From assembly GCA_016721185.1 (NCBI GenBank), contig JADKIP010000016.1:62001-126000 (forward strand): a stretch of DNA of 64,000 nucleotides, read 5' to 3'. The notes beneath the pieces were generated by a model. It was not told where the DNA came from, ran no database searches, and worked only from the letters and a program-made list of their open reading frames with translations. This DNA is from Candidatus Dechloromonas phosphorivorans (lineage in GTDB: Bacteria > Pseudomonadota > Gammaproteobacteria > Burkholderiales > Rhodocyclaceae). This document shows, one piece after another, positions 40,698 to 51,277 of the stretch. The position numbers and the translations under genes are program-made. Each line of letters begins with the position of its first letter. Positions within the stretch are counted from its first letter, which is position 1.

Positions 40698-42005
40698 ATG
40701 TCGCTTAATGACCCGCAGTGGGGCAGCCGTGGTGGTAATGACGGTGATAAGCCCAATGGGGGCGGCCCACGTCGCCCCAATGACGGTCCGCCAGATCTTG
40801 AAGAATTATGGCGTGACTTCAACCGTAAGCTAAACGGCATGTTCGGCAAAAAAGGCGGCGGTGGCAATGGTGGCGGTGATGGCCCGCGCATGCCACAGAT
40901 CGATTTCAATCCCAAATTTCTGGGCGGTGGCTTGACCCTGATTGCCGGTTTGGTAGCAGTTGTCTGGCTGGCTTCCGGTTTCTACATTGTCGATGCGTCG
41001 CAACGCGGCCTCGTGCTGCAGTTTGGTAGCTACAAGGAGTCGACCGAACCTGGTTTGCGCTGGCGTTTTCCCTATCCGTTTCAGGCGCATGAGCTGGTGA
41101 ATTTGTCCGGCGTGCGCACCCTGGAAATCGGTTATCGCGGTACCGAGAAAAACAAGGTGCTCAAAGAGGCGCTGATGCTGACCGATGACGAAAACATCGT
41201 AAATATTCAGTTCGCCGTACAGTACATATTGAAAGATCCGGTTGAGTATCTCTTCAATAATCGCTCGACTGACGAAGCTGTCATGGGCGCAGCTGAGTCG
41301 GCTGTTCGTGAAATTGTCGGCAAGAGCAAAATGAACTTCGTGCTTTATGAAGGCCGTGAGCAAATTGCGACTGAAGCAGCCAAGCTGATGCAGGATATTC
41401 TTGACCGCTACAAGAGCGGTATTCTGGTTTCCAAGGTCACCATGCAGAATGCGCAGCCGCCCGAGCAGGTTCAGGCGGCATTTGATGATGCAGTAAAAGC
41501 AGGACAGGACCGCGAGCGCCAAAAGAACGAAGGCCAAGCTTACGCCAACGATGTTATTCCGAAAGCCAAGGGTACCGCCGCACGCTTGATGGAAGAAGCT
41601 AACGGCCATAAACAGCGAGTCATTGCGACAGCAGAGGGTGACGCTTCCCGCTTCAAGCAGGTTCAGGTTGAGTATGCCAAGGCACCAGAAGTGACGCGCC
41701 AGCGGATGTATCTTGAAACTATGGAGCAGGTTTATGCGAATACGAGCAAGGTTCTGGTAGACGCCAAAGGCCAGGGGAATTTGCTCTATTTGCCGCTCGA
41801 TAAATTGATGCAGGGTGCTGCCGGTGTGGCTGCCACGCAAATCGGGGCTGCAGATAGTTCTTCTGCGCCGGTCAGGGCGGGTTCCGGACCGTTATCGTCG
41901 GAGGTTCCGCCGCAGCTTGAGCGGGCGCCGCAGGTTGGTGGCGGATCTTATTCTTCAAGTTCGCGCGATGGCTCGCTGCGTTCGCGTGATCGGGAGGGAC
42001 GGTGA
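40698..42005 (+). CDS. hflK: FtsH modulator HflK
   Basis: A 435-residue SPFH-domain membrane protein. A long Gly/Pro-rich cytoplasmic N terminus (SRGGNDGDKPNGGG, KKGGGGNGGGDG) is followed by a membrane helix (~80-98) and the SPFH/band-7 domain (~100-330), then a Ser/Arg-rich tail. With HflC it forms the periplasmic cage around FtsH. ATG 40698 was chosen over an upstream in-frame start at 40623. Its stop shares a base with hflC (TGATG). Confidence 0.94.
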   Translation: MSLNDPQWGSRGGNDGDKPNGGGPRRPNDGPPDLEELWRDFNRKLNGMFGKKGGGGNGGGDGPRMPQIDFNPKFLGGGLTLIAGLVAVVWLASGFYIVDASQRGLVLQFGSYKESTEPGLRWRFPYPFQAHELVNLSGVRTLEIGYRGTEKNKVLKEALMLTDDENIVNIQFAVQYILKDPVEYLFNNRSTDEAVMGAAESAVREIVGKSKMNFVLYEGREQIATEAAKLMQDILDRYKSGILVSKVTMQNAQPPEQVQAAFDDAVKAGQDRERQKNEGQAYANDVIPKAKGTAARLMEEANGHKQRVIATAEGDASRFKQVQVEYAKAPEVTRQRMYLETMEQVYANTSKVLVDAKGQGNLLYLPLDKLMQGAAGVAATQIGAADSSSAPVRAGSGPLSSEVPPQLERAPQVGGGSYSSSSRDGSLRSRDREGR

Positions 42006-42895
42006 TGAGTTCGCGTATTAATCTGTTGGGCGGAATCATCGCCACCATTCTGGTGGTGCTGGCGATGTCGATTTTCACTGTGGATCAGCGCCAGTACGCG
42101 TTGGTTTTCCAATTGGGTGAAGTCAAGAAAGTCATTACCGAGCCAGGTCTGAATTTCAAGATTCCGATGATCCAGAATGTGCGCTATTTCGAGAAACGCA
42201 TCATTACATTGGACAATGCTGATCCGGAGCGCTTCATCACTTCGGAGAAAAAGAATGTGCTGGTTGATTCTTACATCAAGTGGCGCATTATTGATCCCAG
42301 CCTTTATTACATTTCGGTGAGCGGTGATGAAACGCGTGCCCGTACGCGACTGAACCAGACGGTCAATGCTGGTCTGCGCGAAGAGTTCGGCAAGCGTACC
42401 GTGCAAGATGTGGTGTCTGGCGAGCGTGACAAAATCATGGAGCAGATGCGGCAAAAGGCAGATATCGATGCGCGCAAGATTGGCATTCAGATCGTTGATG
42501 TTCGCTTGAAGCGCGTTGAGTTGCCTACAGAGGTGAGTGATGCGGTCTACCGTCGAATGGAGGCGGAACGCAAGCGGGTTGCTAATGAACTGCGTTCGGA
42601 AGGTTCGGCCGAGGCAGAGAAAATCAGGGCTGATGCTGATCGTCAGCGCGAAGTCATCATTGCCGACGCTTATCGCGACGCACAGAAAATCAAAGGTGAA
42701 GGCGATGCCAAGGCAACTGCGATTTTCGGTCAGGCATTTGGGCAGAGTCCTGATTTCTATGCCTTCTACCGCAGCCTCGAGGCCTATCGCAGCAGCTTTA
42801 AAAACAAGAGTGACATTCTGGTCGTTGAGCCGAGTTCTGACTTCTTCAAGTACATGAAGAGTGGCGCTGGGCGCAGCAACGACAAAGGAAAATGA
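42005..42895 (+). CDS. hflC: FtsH modulator HflC
   Basis: A 296-residue SPFH protein. An N-terminal membrane helix (~5-25, LGGIIATILVVLAMSIFTV) is followed by the band-7 domain with VDQRQYALVFQLGEVKKV. It partners with HflK to regulate the FtsH protease. A GTG at 42002 would add one residue. Its stop overlaps the DUF2065 gene by four bases. Confidence 0.95.
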   Translation: MSSRINLLGGIIATILVVLAMSIFTVDQRQYALVFQLGEVKKVITEPGLNFKIPMIQNVRYFEKRIITLDNADPERFITSEKKNVLVDSYIKWRIIDPSLYYISVSGDETRARTRLNQTVNAGLREEFGKRTVQDVVSGERDKIMEQMRQKADIDARKIGIQIVDVRLKRVELPTEVSDAVYRRMEAERKRVANELRSEGSAEAEKIRADADRQREVIIADAYRDAQKIKGEGDAKATAIFGQAFGQSPDFYAFYRSLEAYRSSFKNKSDILVVEPSSDFFKYMKSGAGRSNDKGK

Positions 42896-43077
42896 CCTCG
42901 TCGCTCCTGATTGCATTTGCACTGATGCTTATACTTGAAGGCATCATGCCATTCATAGCTCCGGCGGCATGGCGTGAAACCTTTCGCCGCCTCATTCAAC
43001 TTTCGGACGGGCAGATTCGTTTCATCGGTTTGACTTCGATGCTTATCGGTCTCGTTCTTCTAATGTTCTTCTCATGA
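42892..43077 (+). CDS. DUF2065 small membrane protein
   Basis: A 61-residue protein with two membrane helices ([17 protein letters not shown] and [17 protein letters not shown]) and [12 protein letters not shown] between them, as in DUF2065. The function is unknown. ATGA overlaps link it to hflC upstream and hisZ downstream. Confidence 0.88.
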   Translation: MTSSLLIAFALMLILEGIMPFIAPAAWRETFRRLIQLSDGQIRFIGLTSMLIGLVLLMFFS

Positions 43078-44228
43078 ATTGGCTACTGCCTGAATATATT
43101 GCCGATGCGCTGCCGGCTGAGGCCGCGCGCATTGAGCGCCTGCGTCGTACTGTCCTCGATCACTTTCGTGCCCATGGCTACGAATTTGTCATGCCGCCGA
43201 TGCTGGAATACCTGGAGTCCTTGTTAACGGGGGCTGGTCAGGATTTACAGTTGCGCACTTTCAAACTGGTCGATCAGTTGTCCGGCCGGACAATGGGGGT
43301 TCGTGCCGACGTCACGCCCCAGGCGGCACGCATTGACGCGCATCTTCTTAATCATCAGGGGGTTACTCGGCTTTGTTACTGCGGCAGCGTGCTGCACACC
43401 CTGCCAGCCAGCGTTTCGGCGGGTCGTGAGCCAGTACAGATTGGTGCCGAGCTCTACGGTTACGCCGGCATCGCGGCTGATCTTGACGTTATTCGCTTGA
43501 TGGCCGGTGCTTGTGCAGAGATTAAATTGCCGATCAGTCGAGTCGATCTGGGGCATGTCGGCATTTTCAGCGCACTTGCAGAGGCAGCAAATCTGCCGAA
43601 AGAGATTGAAAACAAGGTGCTCAGCCTCTTGCAGGCCAAGGATGTACCGGCTCTGATGGAGGTTTGCGTCAATGTGCCTTCACCCTATCGCGAAGCGTTG
43701 TTAATTTTGCCGCAACTTTATGGTGGCGTAGAGGTGCTAGCTCGTGCTGCTGCCGAATTGCCAGCCTTGCCAGCCATCACGGCCGCGCTTGAGTGCTTGC
43801 GGCATCTGATTGAGGCCGCTTCGGAGCTGCCATTCTCGGTCGATCTCTCCGATCTGCGTGGCTATCATTATCACAATGGCGTGGTTTTTGCCGCCTACTG
43901 CCCGGATTATCCGGCGGCGATCGCCCTCGGTGGACGTTATGACGGTGCTGGCAAAACCTTCGGTCGGGCGCGTCCTGCCACTGGCTTTTCAATGGATTTG
44001 CGCGAAGTCGCCCGTCTGGTACCGCCCGGGTGTCAACAGGCCGGCATCCTGGCTCCCTGCGCGGGTCATGACAAGTCGCTTGCAGCTCATGTTCTCGCAT
44101 TGCGTGAACAGGGTGAGATCGTCGTTGAGCTGCTACCAGGAGAAACTGCCTGCGAGGGGCCGCGCTGTGACCGCAAGTTGGTTTTGGTCGGTGGACAATG
44201 GATTATCGAAGCGATTCAAGAGGATTAA
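43074..44228 (+). CDS. hisZ: ATP phosphoribosyltransferase regulatory subunit HisZ
   Basis: A 384-residue HisRS-like protein that lacks the charging and anticodon functions and activates the short form of HisG, the first enzyme of histidine synthesis. Motifs include [53 protein letters not shown]. It fits the usual hflC-DUF2065-hisZ-purA order. Its presence predicts a short HisG elsewhere. Confidence 0.95.
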   Translation: MNWLLPEYIADALPAEAARIERLRRTVLDHFRAHGYEFVMPPMLEYLESLLTGAGQDLQLRTFKLVDQLSGRTMGVRADVTPQAARIDAHLLNHQGVTRLCYCGSVLHTLPASVSAGREPVQIGAELYGYAGIAADLDVIRLMAGACAEIKLPISRVDLGHVGIFSALAEAANLPKEIENKVLSLLQAKDVPALMEVCVNVPSPYREALLILPQLYGGVEVLARAAAELPALPAITAALECLRHLIEAASELPFSVDLSDLRGYHYHNGVVFAAYCPDYPAAIALGGRYDGAGKTFGRARPATGFSMDLREVARLVPPGCQQAGILAPCAGHDKSLAAHVLALREQGEIVVELLPGETACEGPRCDRKLVLVGGQWIIEAIQED

Positions 44229-44230
44229 AA

Positions 44231-45541
44231 ATGGCTAAAAATGTCATCGTGGTAGGCACCCAGTGGGGTGATGAGGGTAAGGGGAAAATTGTTGACTGGC
44301 TGACCGATCATGCTCAAGGCGTGGTTCGTTTTCAAGGGGGTCACAATGCGGGGCATACGCTGGTTGTCGGTGAGCAGGTCTATAAGCTGAACCTCGTGCC
44401 CTCGGGTATCGTGCGTGATGGGGTCCAGTGTTACATCGGGAACGGGGTTGTGCTCGACATTCACCACCTGTTGTCGGAAATTGCCGAGCTGGAAAGAGGT
44501 GGGATTGAAGTTCGCTCACGCCTGAAAATCAGCCCGGGTTGCCCGATTATTCTGCCGTACCACTCAGCGATTGATCGTGCTCGCGAAGATGCCAAAGCGA
44601 CTGACCAGAAGATTGGCACAACCGGCAAAGGTATCGGCCCGACTTACGAGGATAAGGTTTCCCGTCGTGGTCTGCGAGTCTATGACCTTTTCAACCCTGA
44701 GCGTTTCGCTGAGAAATTGAAGGAAGTGCTCGAATATCACAACTTCATGCTTACCCAGTATTTCAAGGTGCCTGCTGTTGATTATCAGACGGTGCTTGAT
44801 CAGGCGATGGCTGATGCGGAGCAGATTCGGCCGATGGTGACTGACGTGTCGGCAGCGCTCTATGCGGCCAACAAGGCTGGCCACAACATGCTGTTTGAGG
44901 GGGCGCAAGGTACGCTGCTCGACATCGATCACGGAACCTATCCGTTTGTCACTTCGTCCAATTGCGTCGCTGGTCAGGCTTCTGCTGGTGCTGGCGTCGG
45001 TCCAGGCATGCTGCACTATGTCTTGGGTATCACCAAGGCTTACTGCACCCGTGTGGGCGGCGGTCCGTTCCCGAGTGAACTGGATATTGAAACCGAAGGC
45101 GTGCCGGGTTACCAGATGTCACAGGTCGGCCGTGAGTTTGGCACGGTGACTGGTCGTAAACGTCGCTGTGGTTGGTTTGATGCGGCCGCTTTGCGTCGCT
45201 CCGGTCGGATTAACGGCTTGACCGGACTTTGCATCACCAAGCTTGATGTGCTTGATGGGTTAAAAGAGCTGAATATTTGTACCGGCTATACGCTCGACGG
45301 CAAAGTCATTGATTTGCTGCCGATTGGTGCTGACGAGGTTGCTCGTTGTGTGCCAATTTACGAGACGATGCCGGGCTGGAGCGATACAACCTTTGGCGTC
45401 AAGCGCTGGGAAGATCTGCCGGCCAATGCTCAAGCATATTTGAATCGTCTGGAAGTGCTATGCGAAGTGCCTATCGCGATCGTATCGACCGGCCCTGAGC
45501 GTGACGAGACGATTTTGAAGCAGCATCCTTTCAATCAATAG
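44231..45541 (+). CDS. purA: Adenylosuccinate synthetase
   Basis: A 436-residue GTP-dependent ligase of AMP synthesis (IMP plus aspartate). The GTP-binding loop [25 protein letters not shown] and the Arg-rich TGRKRRCGW are all present. ATG 44231 (MAKNVIVVG) was chosen over 44198, which lies inside hisZ. It is the last gene before a terminator that carries a dispersed-repeat copy. Confidence 0.98.
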   Translation: MAKNVIVVGTQWGDEGKGKIVDWLTDHAQGVVRFQGGHNAGHTLVVGEQVYKLNLVPSGIVRDGVQCYIGNGVVLDIHHLLSEIAELERGGIEVRSRLKISPGCPIILPYHSAIDRAREDAKATDQKIGTTGKGIGPTYEDKVSRRGLRVYDLFNPERFAEKLKEVLEYHNFMLTQYFKVPAVDYQTVLDQAMADAEQIRPMVTDVSAALYAANKAGHNMLFEGAQGTLLDIDHGTYPFVTSSNCVAGQASAGAGVGPGMLHYVLGITKAYCTRVGGGPFPSELDIETEGVPGYQMSQVGREFGTVTGRKRRCGWFDAAALRRSGRINGLTGLCITKLDVLDGLKELNICTGYTLDGKVIDLLPIGADEVARCVPIYETMPGWSDTTFGVKRWEDLPANAQAYLNRLEVLCEVPIAIVSTGPERDETILKQHPFNQ

Positions 45542-45583
45542 TCGTCTGCAAAATGCTTCACCCCAAGGGTACTTCCTGCGGGG

Positions 45584-45616
45584 TGCGGTCAACGGGCCTT
45601 TTGGCCCGTTTTCCGT
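45584..45616 (+). repeat. Dispersed USS-like repeat fused to the purA terminator
   Basis: Core 45584-45593; the stem loop T4 and the final T-rich tail take the place of the two tracts. Confidence 0.75.
45592..45615 (+). terminator. Intrinsic terminator of purA, fused to a dispersed repeat
   Basis: AACGGGCC/GGCCCGTT with a TTTT loop and a T-rich end. The first three bases of the stem are the last three bases of the TGCGGTCAAC copy at 45584-45593. Confidence 0.8.
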
Positions 45617-46020
45617 TATTGGCGTGGTGGCATTACCGATTGCCAGCCTTCGTCGCAATAGCGAACGTAAGGATAGTATTGCCCGGACGAGCCGCAGTAG
45701 TACCAGTTGCCTGATTCCGGCGAGACTTGAATCGGCCGCGGTGGCGGTGAATAAACCGGCGCCGCATAGACGGGGGCCGCATTGGCATGACTGTAGGCGG
45801 CGGCGCCAATGGCTAGCCCGGTAATGGCCAATATCGCTGCTGGCCCAGCCCAGTTGGAGCCATGACGCCGGCCATGGTCGCGATAAGCGTAATCGTTGTG
45901 GTGACCATGATTGTGCTGGGGCGCACGATAGCCATCATGGCGGTTGCGGTCAGCGTAGGCGTTTCCTGCGGTACCGAGCGCAAGGCTGATGGCAACGCAG
46001 AGGCTGGTTATCTTTTTCAT
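45616..46020 (-). CDS. Small secreted protein of unknown function
   Basis: A 134-residue exported protein. Its signal peptide (MKKITSLCVAISLALGTAGNAYA) is followed by a His/Arg/Tyr-rich stretch, a hydrophobic segment (~50-75) and the C-terminal motif SGNWYYCGSSGQYYPYVRYCDEGWQSV. That motif occurs in many small proteobacterial proteins without known role; the Cys pair may form a disulfide. ATG 46020 gives the clear signal peptide. Confidence 0.75.
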   Translation of the reverse strand: MKKITSLCVAISLALGTAGNAYADRNRHDGYRAPQHNHGHHNDYAYRDHGRRHGSNWAGPAAILAITGLAIGAAAYSHANAAPVYAAPVYSPPPRPIQVSPESGNWYYCGSSGQYYPYVRYCDEGWQSVMPPRQ

Positions 46021-46205
46021 GGTTTGGCTCACAATTATCGTATTGATGAGCCAAATAACGCTGCAGGGCCGGTGTCGATGACCTGCGCTGTGTACGTAAG
46101 TGTTAGCAATTGTTGCCGGAGGACGGCAGGGATGTGCTGTGAGACAATGTGTTTGTTACCGCAAGTTGCTTTTGGGCTGCTTGTTGAAAACCCGAGGCAG
46201 AAATG

Positions 46206-46233
46206 AAAAAAGGCCTTGTTTTAACAAGGCCTT
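46206..46233 (-). terminator. Intrinsic terminator of tRNA-Leu
   Basis: An 11-bp stem, AAGGCCTTGTT/AACAAGGCCTT, with a TT loop. On the minus strand it is followed by six T residues. Confidence 0.9.
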
Positions 46234-46246
46234 CTATCAAAATCGC

Positions 46247-46331
<85 letters not shown>

Positions 46332-46350
46332 ACAGGTGCGAAGAGCCGCC

Positions 46351-46378
46351 ATTATAGAGAAAGACAAAGAGATGTCAA
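46351..46378 (-). promoter_or_regulatory. Consensus sigma-70 promoter of tRNA-Leu
   Basis: On the minus strand, TTGACA (46373-46378) and TATAAT (46351-46356) are both perfect, 16 bases apart, with a start expected about 12 bases before the tRNA. The -35 box overlaps the rnr start codon (46372-46374). Confidence 0.8.
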
Positions 46379-48866
46379 TTAAAAAGCTGTCAAAAATTCG
46401 CCGGGCCGATCCCTTCTTCGAAAGGGAGTCGACTCGTTACGAACTTCCACTGCCGTCACGTGAGTATGTGACTCAAGTGTTGACCGATGAAGCTCGCCCC
46501 TTGAGTTTTGTTGAACTGACCGAATTGCTCGATATTGCCGAGAGCGAACAAGAGATGTTCCAGCGCCGGTTGGGGGCGATGGAGCGGGAAGGGCAATTGC
46601 TGCGCAACCGCAAGGGCACCTACATTTTGCCCGAGCGGGCGAGCCTCACGGCGGGCAAGATTCAGGGGCATCAGGATGGTTATGGATTCCTGGTTCCTGA
46701 TGACGGTAGCCCCGATATTTTTCTGGCTCAGCATCAAATGGCCAAGGTGCTGCATGGTGACCGTGCTTTGGTGCGAGTTATGGGTGTCGACCGCAAGGGG
46801 CGCCCTGAGGGAAGTATCGTCGAGGTGACCGAGCGCGCGAACACGCGTGTTGTCGGGCGCGTATTGGTTGAGCATGGACTGGTTTTCGTTGTGCCGGAAA
46901 ACCGTCGCATTGCGCAGGATATTCTGGTGCCGCCAGAGAAAAAAGCGAAGATCAAGGCCGAATCCGGCATGGTGGTGATGGTCGATATCATCGAACAGCC
47001 GAGCAAGTTCTCCAAGCCGATTGGGCGGATTACCGAGGTGCTGGGAAATTATGCCGATCCGGGCATGGAAATCGAGATTGCATTACGCAAACACGATTTG
47101 CCTTTTGAGTTTTCCAAGGCGGCACTGGAGGAAAACAAGGCGTTGCCGGACAAGGTCAAGAAGGCGGATTTTGTCGGGCGTGAAGATTTGCGTGATTTGC
47201 CGCTGGTGACCATTGACGGCGAAACAGCGCGCGATTTCGACGATGCTGTTTTTTGCGAGAAGAAGGGGCGCGGCTGGCGACTGATCGTGGCGATCGCCGA
47301 TGTCTCGCATTACGTCAAGCCGGGCATGGCGCTCGACAAGGAGGCGATGGAGCGGGGGAATTCGGTCTATTTCCCCCGTCGGGTGATTCCGATGTTGCCG
47401 GAGAAATTGTCGAATGGCATCTGTTCACTGAATCCCGATGTCGAACGGATGGCGATGGTTTGCGACATGGAGATCAGCGCGGCCGGCAAGATTGGCAAAT
47501 ATCGCTTTTATCCCGCGGTTTTCCGTTCCAAGGCACGGCTGACTTATAACCTGGTGTGGTCATGGTTGTCCGGCGAGGCTGAGCCGGAAAACGAGGTTCA
47601 TCTGGCGCTGCAGTCGCACATCAAAAACCTTTACAAGCTTTTCCAGGCGCTGCACACGGCCCGGGCCCAGCGTGGGGCGATCGACTTCGAGACGACCGAA
47701 ACCCAAATGGTCTTCAACGAACTCGGCAAGATCGAGAATATTGTGCCGGTGGTGCGCAACAATGCCCACCGGGTGATCGAGGAATGCATGTTGGCGGCGA
47801 ATGTCTGTGCTTCTGACTTTCTGGCTGAAAACAAGCAAGCGTGCCTCTACCGCATTCATGCCGCGCCAGGTGACGAAAAGCTGAAGAATCTGCGCAGTTT
47901 CCTCGGCGAGTTCGGCCTTGCTCTGGGCGGTGGCGACGATCCGTGTGCCAAGGATTACGCTGTGTTGCTTGAAAAGGTCAAGCTCCGTCCGGACTTCCAG
48001 CTTCTGCAAACCGTGATGTTGCGCTCCTTGAAGCAGGCCATGTACAGCCCAGACAATGTCGGCCATTTCGGCCTGGCTTACGAGCATTACACCCATTTCA
48101 CCTCGCCGATTCGGCGCTATCCCGATCTGCTGGTGCATCGCGCCATCAAGGCCGTGCTGGCGGGTGAAAAGTACACGCCAGTCGGCAGTTGGGATGACAT
48201 TGGTTTGCAGTGCTCGGGCACCGAGCGACGGGCTGACGAAGCGACGCGGGATGTCGAAAACTGGTTGAAGTGCTACTTCATGAAGGAGCGGATTGGCGAG
48301 GTTTTCGATGGGACCATTTCGGCGGTGACCGGCTTTGGTATTTTCGTCGCGCTCGACACGATTTACATCGAAGGCTTGATCCACGTCTCCGAGCTTGGCG
48401 CGGATTACTTCCAGTTTGACAACATCAAGCATCAGATGCTGGGCGAACGGACCGGTCAGCGTTTCCGTCTGGGCGATCGGGCTACGGGTCAAGCTGGTGC
48501 GGGCCGATCTGGAAACCAACAAGATTGATTTCACGCTGGTCAGAGACGAGACGACTTCGGGTAGCCGGAAGTCAGGTGCTCGCGGGGCGGCCAAATCATT
48601 TGCCAAACCGTTGGCTGATGAGCCTGGCGCCAAGTTTGCCAAGAAGCCGCTTGCCCGGCGTGGCGAAAAGCCGGTGGAGAGGAGTCAGGCCAAATCGGAG
48701 GGCAAGGCATCAGCAAAGCTAAGCAAAGCCGGCAGCAAAGCCACCAGTCAAGGCGGCTGTCAAAAAGGCACCGGTCAAGGCCAAGGTGAAGGCAAAGCCG
48801 GCGGTTAAACGCGCCCCGAAAGCGGCAGCGAAACCGGTCGTAAAAAAGGCCGCAAAGAAGCGTTGA
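46372..48866 (+). CDS. rnr: Ribonuclease R, two frameshifts near the 3' end
   Basis: An RNB-family 3'-5' exoribonuclease. It has a winged N-terminal domain, cold-shock domains, the RNB domain with the catalytic Asp cluster (VTIDGETARDFDDAVF) and an S1 domain. The main frame ends as an 718-residue product at 48528 because one extra base near 48482 breaks the S1 domain after RFRLGDR; without it VRVKLVRADLETNKIDF continues. A second extra base near 48720 breaks the Lys/Ala/Pro-rich tail, which then runs KPPVKAAVKKAPVKAK to TGA 48864-48866. Removing both bases gives an ordinary RNase R with a basic tail. ATG 46372 matches the family start. Confidence 0.85.
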
Positions 48867-48881
48867 CCGTAGCAATCGTCC

Positions 48882-49748
48882 TCAATGGTGGGCGGAGTCG
48901 ACCAGTTCGCCTGCCTTGAGGACGATGTGAGCGATTTCTTCCTCGTTGAGACCGGGCAGTTGCTCGGTCAGCCATTCCAGCGAGGCGCCGGGGATAATGT
49001 GTTTGGCGTCGGCGATATCGGAGGGAAGGGCCGGATCGTTAGCGCCGCCGGTCGACAGGTGGCGAGCGGTATCGACGCAGAGCCGTGAGAGGCTGGAGCG
49101 TGTGTTGTCGATTCCCCGAATTAGCTGGGTCAGAAGCGGCGGTAGATGCCAGATCGTGGCGCACTTCAGGGTCAAATCCTTGAAGCGGAAGCCACAGGTG
49201 TCGACCTGGGCCTGGACCGAGCGCGGTGAGTGTCCCGACTCCTGCGCGGCCAATGCATTCAGCGGGAGTTCCGGCGCAAACGACCAGAGCAGCAGTTCGC
49301 CGATTTCGGCGAGCAGGGCTGCCATCGCAATTTCATCGGGCGAGACATCGGCTCTTTGCGCCCCCCAGCGCAGCGCCAGTCGGCTGGCCAGGTGCGAGCG
49401 GGCTTCGCATTCGGCGAGCCCATGATTGGACTCGTCAGTCGCCGGGCTTTCCAGCAATAGCTTATGGAACGTGTCGGTGCCCAGTTGCATCACGGCGCCA
49501 AGGGGTGTGCTTGTTTCATGGCCGAGTCGTTGGGCCCGATGCGATTCCGCTTCGCGCAGCAGATGCAAGCAAAGGAAAGGGTCGGCACCCGCAAGACTGG
49601 CCAGGTCATGGGCCGAGAGGCTGTCGCCCAGTTCTGTTTCAAGTTCGAGCAGGCGTAGCTTTGAGCGTGGCATGCAAGGCAAGGCGCGGGCGCTCAGGAA
49701 AGCGGCCCATTGATCGACGCCCCAGTGTTTCTGATTTTCGTTAAGCAA
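48882..49748 (-). CDS. HDOD domain protein
   Basis: A 288-residue protein with an HDOD domain (related to HD domains but without metal-binding residues). HDOD proteins often take part in signalling or cell-cycle control; the partner is unknown. Visible phrases include DPFLCLHLLREAESHRAQ and MAALLAEIGELLLWSF. It converges with rnr and diverges from the hemerythrin gene. Confidence 0.78.
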   Translation of the reverse strand: MLNENQKHWGVDQWAAFLSARALPCMPRSKLRLLELETELGDSLSAHDLASLAGADPFLCLHLLREAESHRAQRLGHETSTPLGAVMQLGTDTFHKLLLESPATDESNHGLAECEARSHLASRLALRWGAQRADVSPDEIAMAALLAEIGELLLWSFAPELPLNALAAQESGHSPRSVQAQVDTCGFRFKDLTLKCATIWHLPPLLTQLIRGIDNTRSSLSRLCVDTARHLSTGGANDPALPSDIADAKHIIPGASLEWLTEQLPGLNEEEIAHIVLKAGELVDSAHH

Positions 49749-49875
49749 GTTTCTTCCGTCTCAGTTATTCGTCGCTTTGCTTGATTATCGGCCGATGAGG
49801 AAGAAAATGTAGGTCGATGCACCAATTTGGTATTTGGTTGTAAAATGCCATTTGACCAGAATGTGCAGAACGGAA

Positions 49876-50466
49876 ATGTCGAAAAATTCGCTTGGTTTAG
49901 CGCCGTCAGTCATATCTGAGCCCGAAATCTCCTCGCCGGCTACGAGTTCGCCACGCCCTGCCCACCATTCTGCATTCCCCGCGCTGCCGGCGGAACTGAA
50001 TACGGGTCTTCATCTGATTGATTTTGAACATAAAGTGCTATTGAATAGCATGGCAACCCTGCGCCAGGTTTGTCATGATTTTTCGACGCGCCAGGATTGC
50101 AGCGGCTGTCACGTCAGCAGCCGCAATCAATGCGAAGGCAATCTGGTCAGCCTGCTGGGTGATCTGCTCGCTTTCATCATGGATCATTTTCAGAGTGAAG
50201 AGAAAATGATGCGCGACTCGCTGCTGGTGCTGGTCAACCGTGATCTTTGCGATGCGCACATGGAAGATCATGCAGCGATCTCCAGCACGGTGCAGCAAAT
50301 TGTCGCCGCACTGGATCCGATGCAGACCCCTTCACTGATTCGTGAACTTGATGCGCTACTCCACCGCTGGGTGAACAATCATATCGGCTTACATGACATG
50401 TGGCTGGCGCGCTGGATTGAGCGCGAGGATTCAATCCTCAGAACTGCCGCGAAGTTTGCCGGTTAA
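49876..50466 (+). CDS. Hemerythrin-like oxygen-binding protein
   Basis: A 196-residue protein. A Pro/Ser-rich N terminus (~1-45) precedes a four-helix hemerythrin domain with the di-iron ligands in LIDFEHKVL, MDHFQSEEKMM, HMEDHAAI and HIGLHDMWLARW. Cysteines in the DCSGCHVSSRNQCEG loop between helices are an addition to the usual domain. Bacteriohemerythrins bind or sense oxygen. ATG 49876 was chosen; in-frame starts at 49834 and 49861 exist. Confidence 0.85.
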   Translation: MSKNSLGLAPSVISEPEISSPATSSPRPAHHSAFPALPAELNTGLHLIDFEHKVLLNSMATLRQVCHDFSTRQDCSGCHVSSRNQCEGNLVSLLGDLLAFIMDHFQSEEKMMRDSLLVLVNRDLCDAHMEDHAAISSTVQQIVAALDPMQTPSLIRELDALLHRWVNNHIGLHDMWLARWIEREDSILRTAAKFAG

Positions 50467-50545
50467 GCTTGAGCAGCATACTGCCGGTTTCGGGCAGCCT
50501 CGCTTGGCGCGGTAAAATGCGCCTTCCAATATTCAGAAAGCTGCC

Positions 50546-51277
50546 ATGTCCTCCCGCCTGATTTACGGTTTTCATGCCGTGACTTCCAAGCTGCGCCACG
50601 ATCCTGAGTCGGTCAAGGAACTCCTTGTCGATGCCTCCCGCCAGGATGCGCGCGTCCGTGACCTGCTTCAGCACGCTGAATTGCAGGGCGTCAAGATCAT
50701 TGCCTGTGATGGCAAGCGGATCGACGGCATGGCGCCGGGCGCGAAACATCAGGGCGTTATCGCCCGCATTGAAGGTGGGCGCAAGGTGGCGCATCTCGAT
50801 GATGTGCTCGATACGCTGGAAGAGCCTGCTTTCCTGTTGGTGCTTGATGGCGTCACCGATCCACGCAACCTCGGCGCCTGCCTGCGCGTTGCCGATGCCG
50901 CCGGGGTTCATGCCGTGATCGCACCCAAGGACAGGGCCGCCGGTTTGACCGATGTGGCGATGAAAACAGCCTGCGGTGCGGCCGAAGCGGTACCTTATGT
51001 GATGGTGACCAATCTGGCGCGGACGCTGCGCGAATTGCAGGAACGTGAAATCTGGGTGATCGGGACAACCGATGATGCCGAGAGCGATCTTTATGCCGCC
51101 GAGTGGCCCGTTGCCACGGCCTGGGTGCTGGGTGCCGAAGGTGAGGGCATGCGCCGCCTGACGCGTGAAACCTGCGATCAGCTGGTCAGCATTCCGATGT
51201 ATGGCTCGGTTGAAAGCCTCAATGTTTCTGTCGCTGCGGGTGTTTGTCTGTACGAAGCACGCCGGCGTCTTCCCTGA
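50546..51277 (+). CDS. rlmB: 23S rRNA (guanosine2251-2'-O)-methyltransferase RlmB
   Basis: A 243-residue SpoU/TrmH enzyme. An N-terminal RNA-binding domain (GFHAVTSKLRHDPESVKEL) and the knotted domain motifs VLDGVTDPRNLGACLRVADAAG, VLGAEGEGMRRLTRETCD and IPMYGSVESLNVSVAAG are all present. It follows rnr in many Proteobacteria; here the HDOD and hemerythrin genes lie between them. Confidence 0.97.
   Translation: MSSRLIYGFHAVTSKLRHDPESVKELLVDASRQDARVRDLLQHAELQGVKIIACDGKRIDGMAPGAKHQGVIARIEGGRKVAHLDDVLDTLEEPAFLLVLDGVTDPRNLGACLRVADAAGVHAVIAPKDRAAGLTDVAMKTACGAAEAVPYVMVTNLARTLRELQEREIWVIGTTDDAESDLYAAEWPVATAWVLGAEGEGMRRLTRETCDQLVSIPMYGSVESLNVSVAAGVCLYEARRRLP

Noticed and set aside
48470..48500. Programmed frameshifting in rnr
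   Set aside because: The shift needed is +1 at CGG GCT with no known slippery sequence, and two separate shifts would be required; base insertions are simpler.
48530..48866. A separate Lys/Ala-rich, histone-like gene after rnr
   Set aside because: No start or ribosome site, and the frame joins RNase R once two single-base insertions are removed; it is the basic tail of RNase R.
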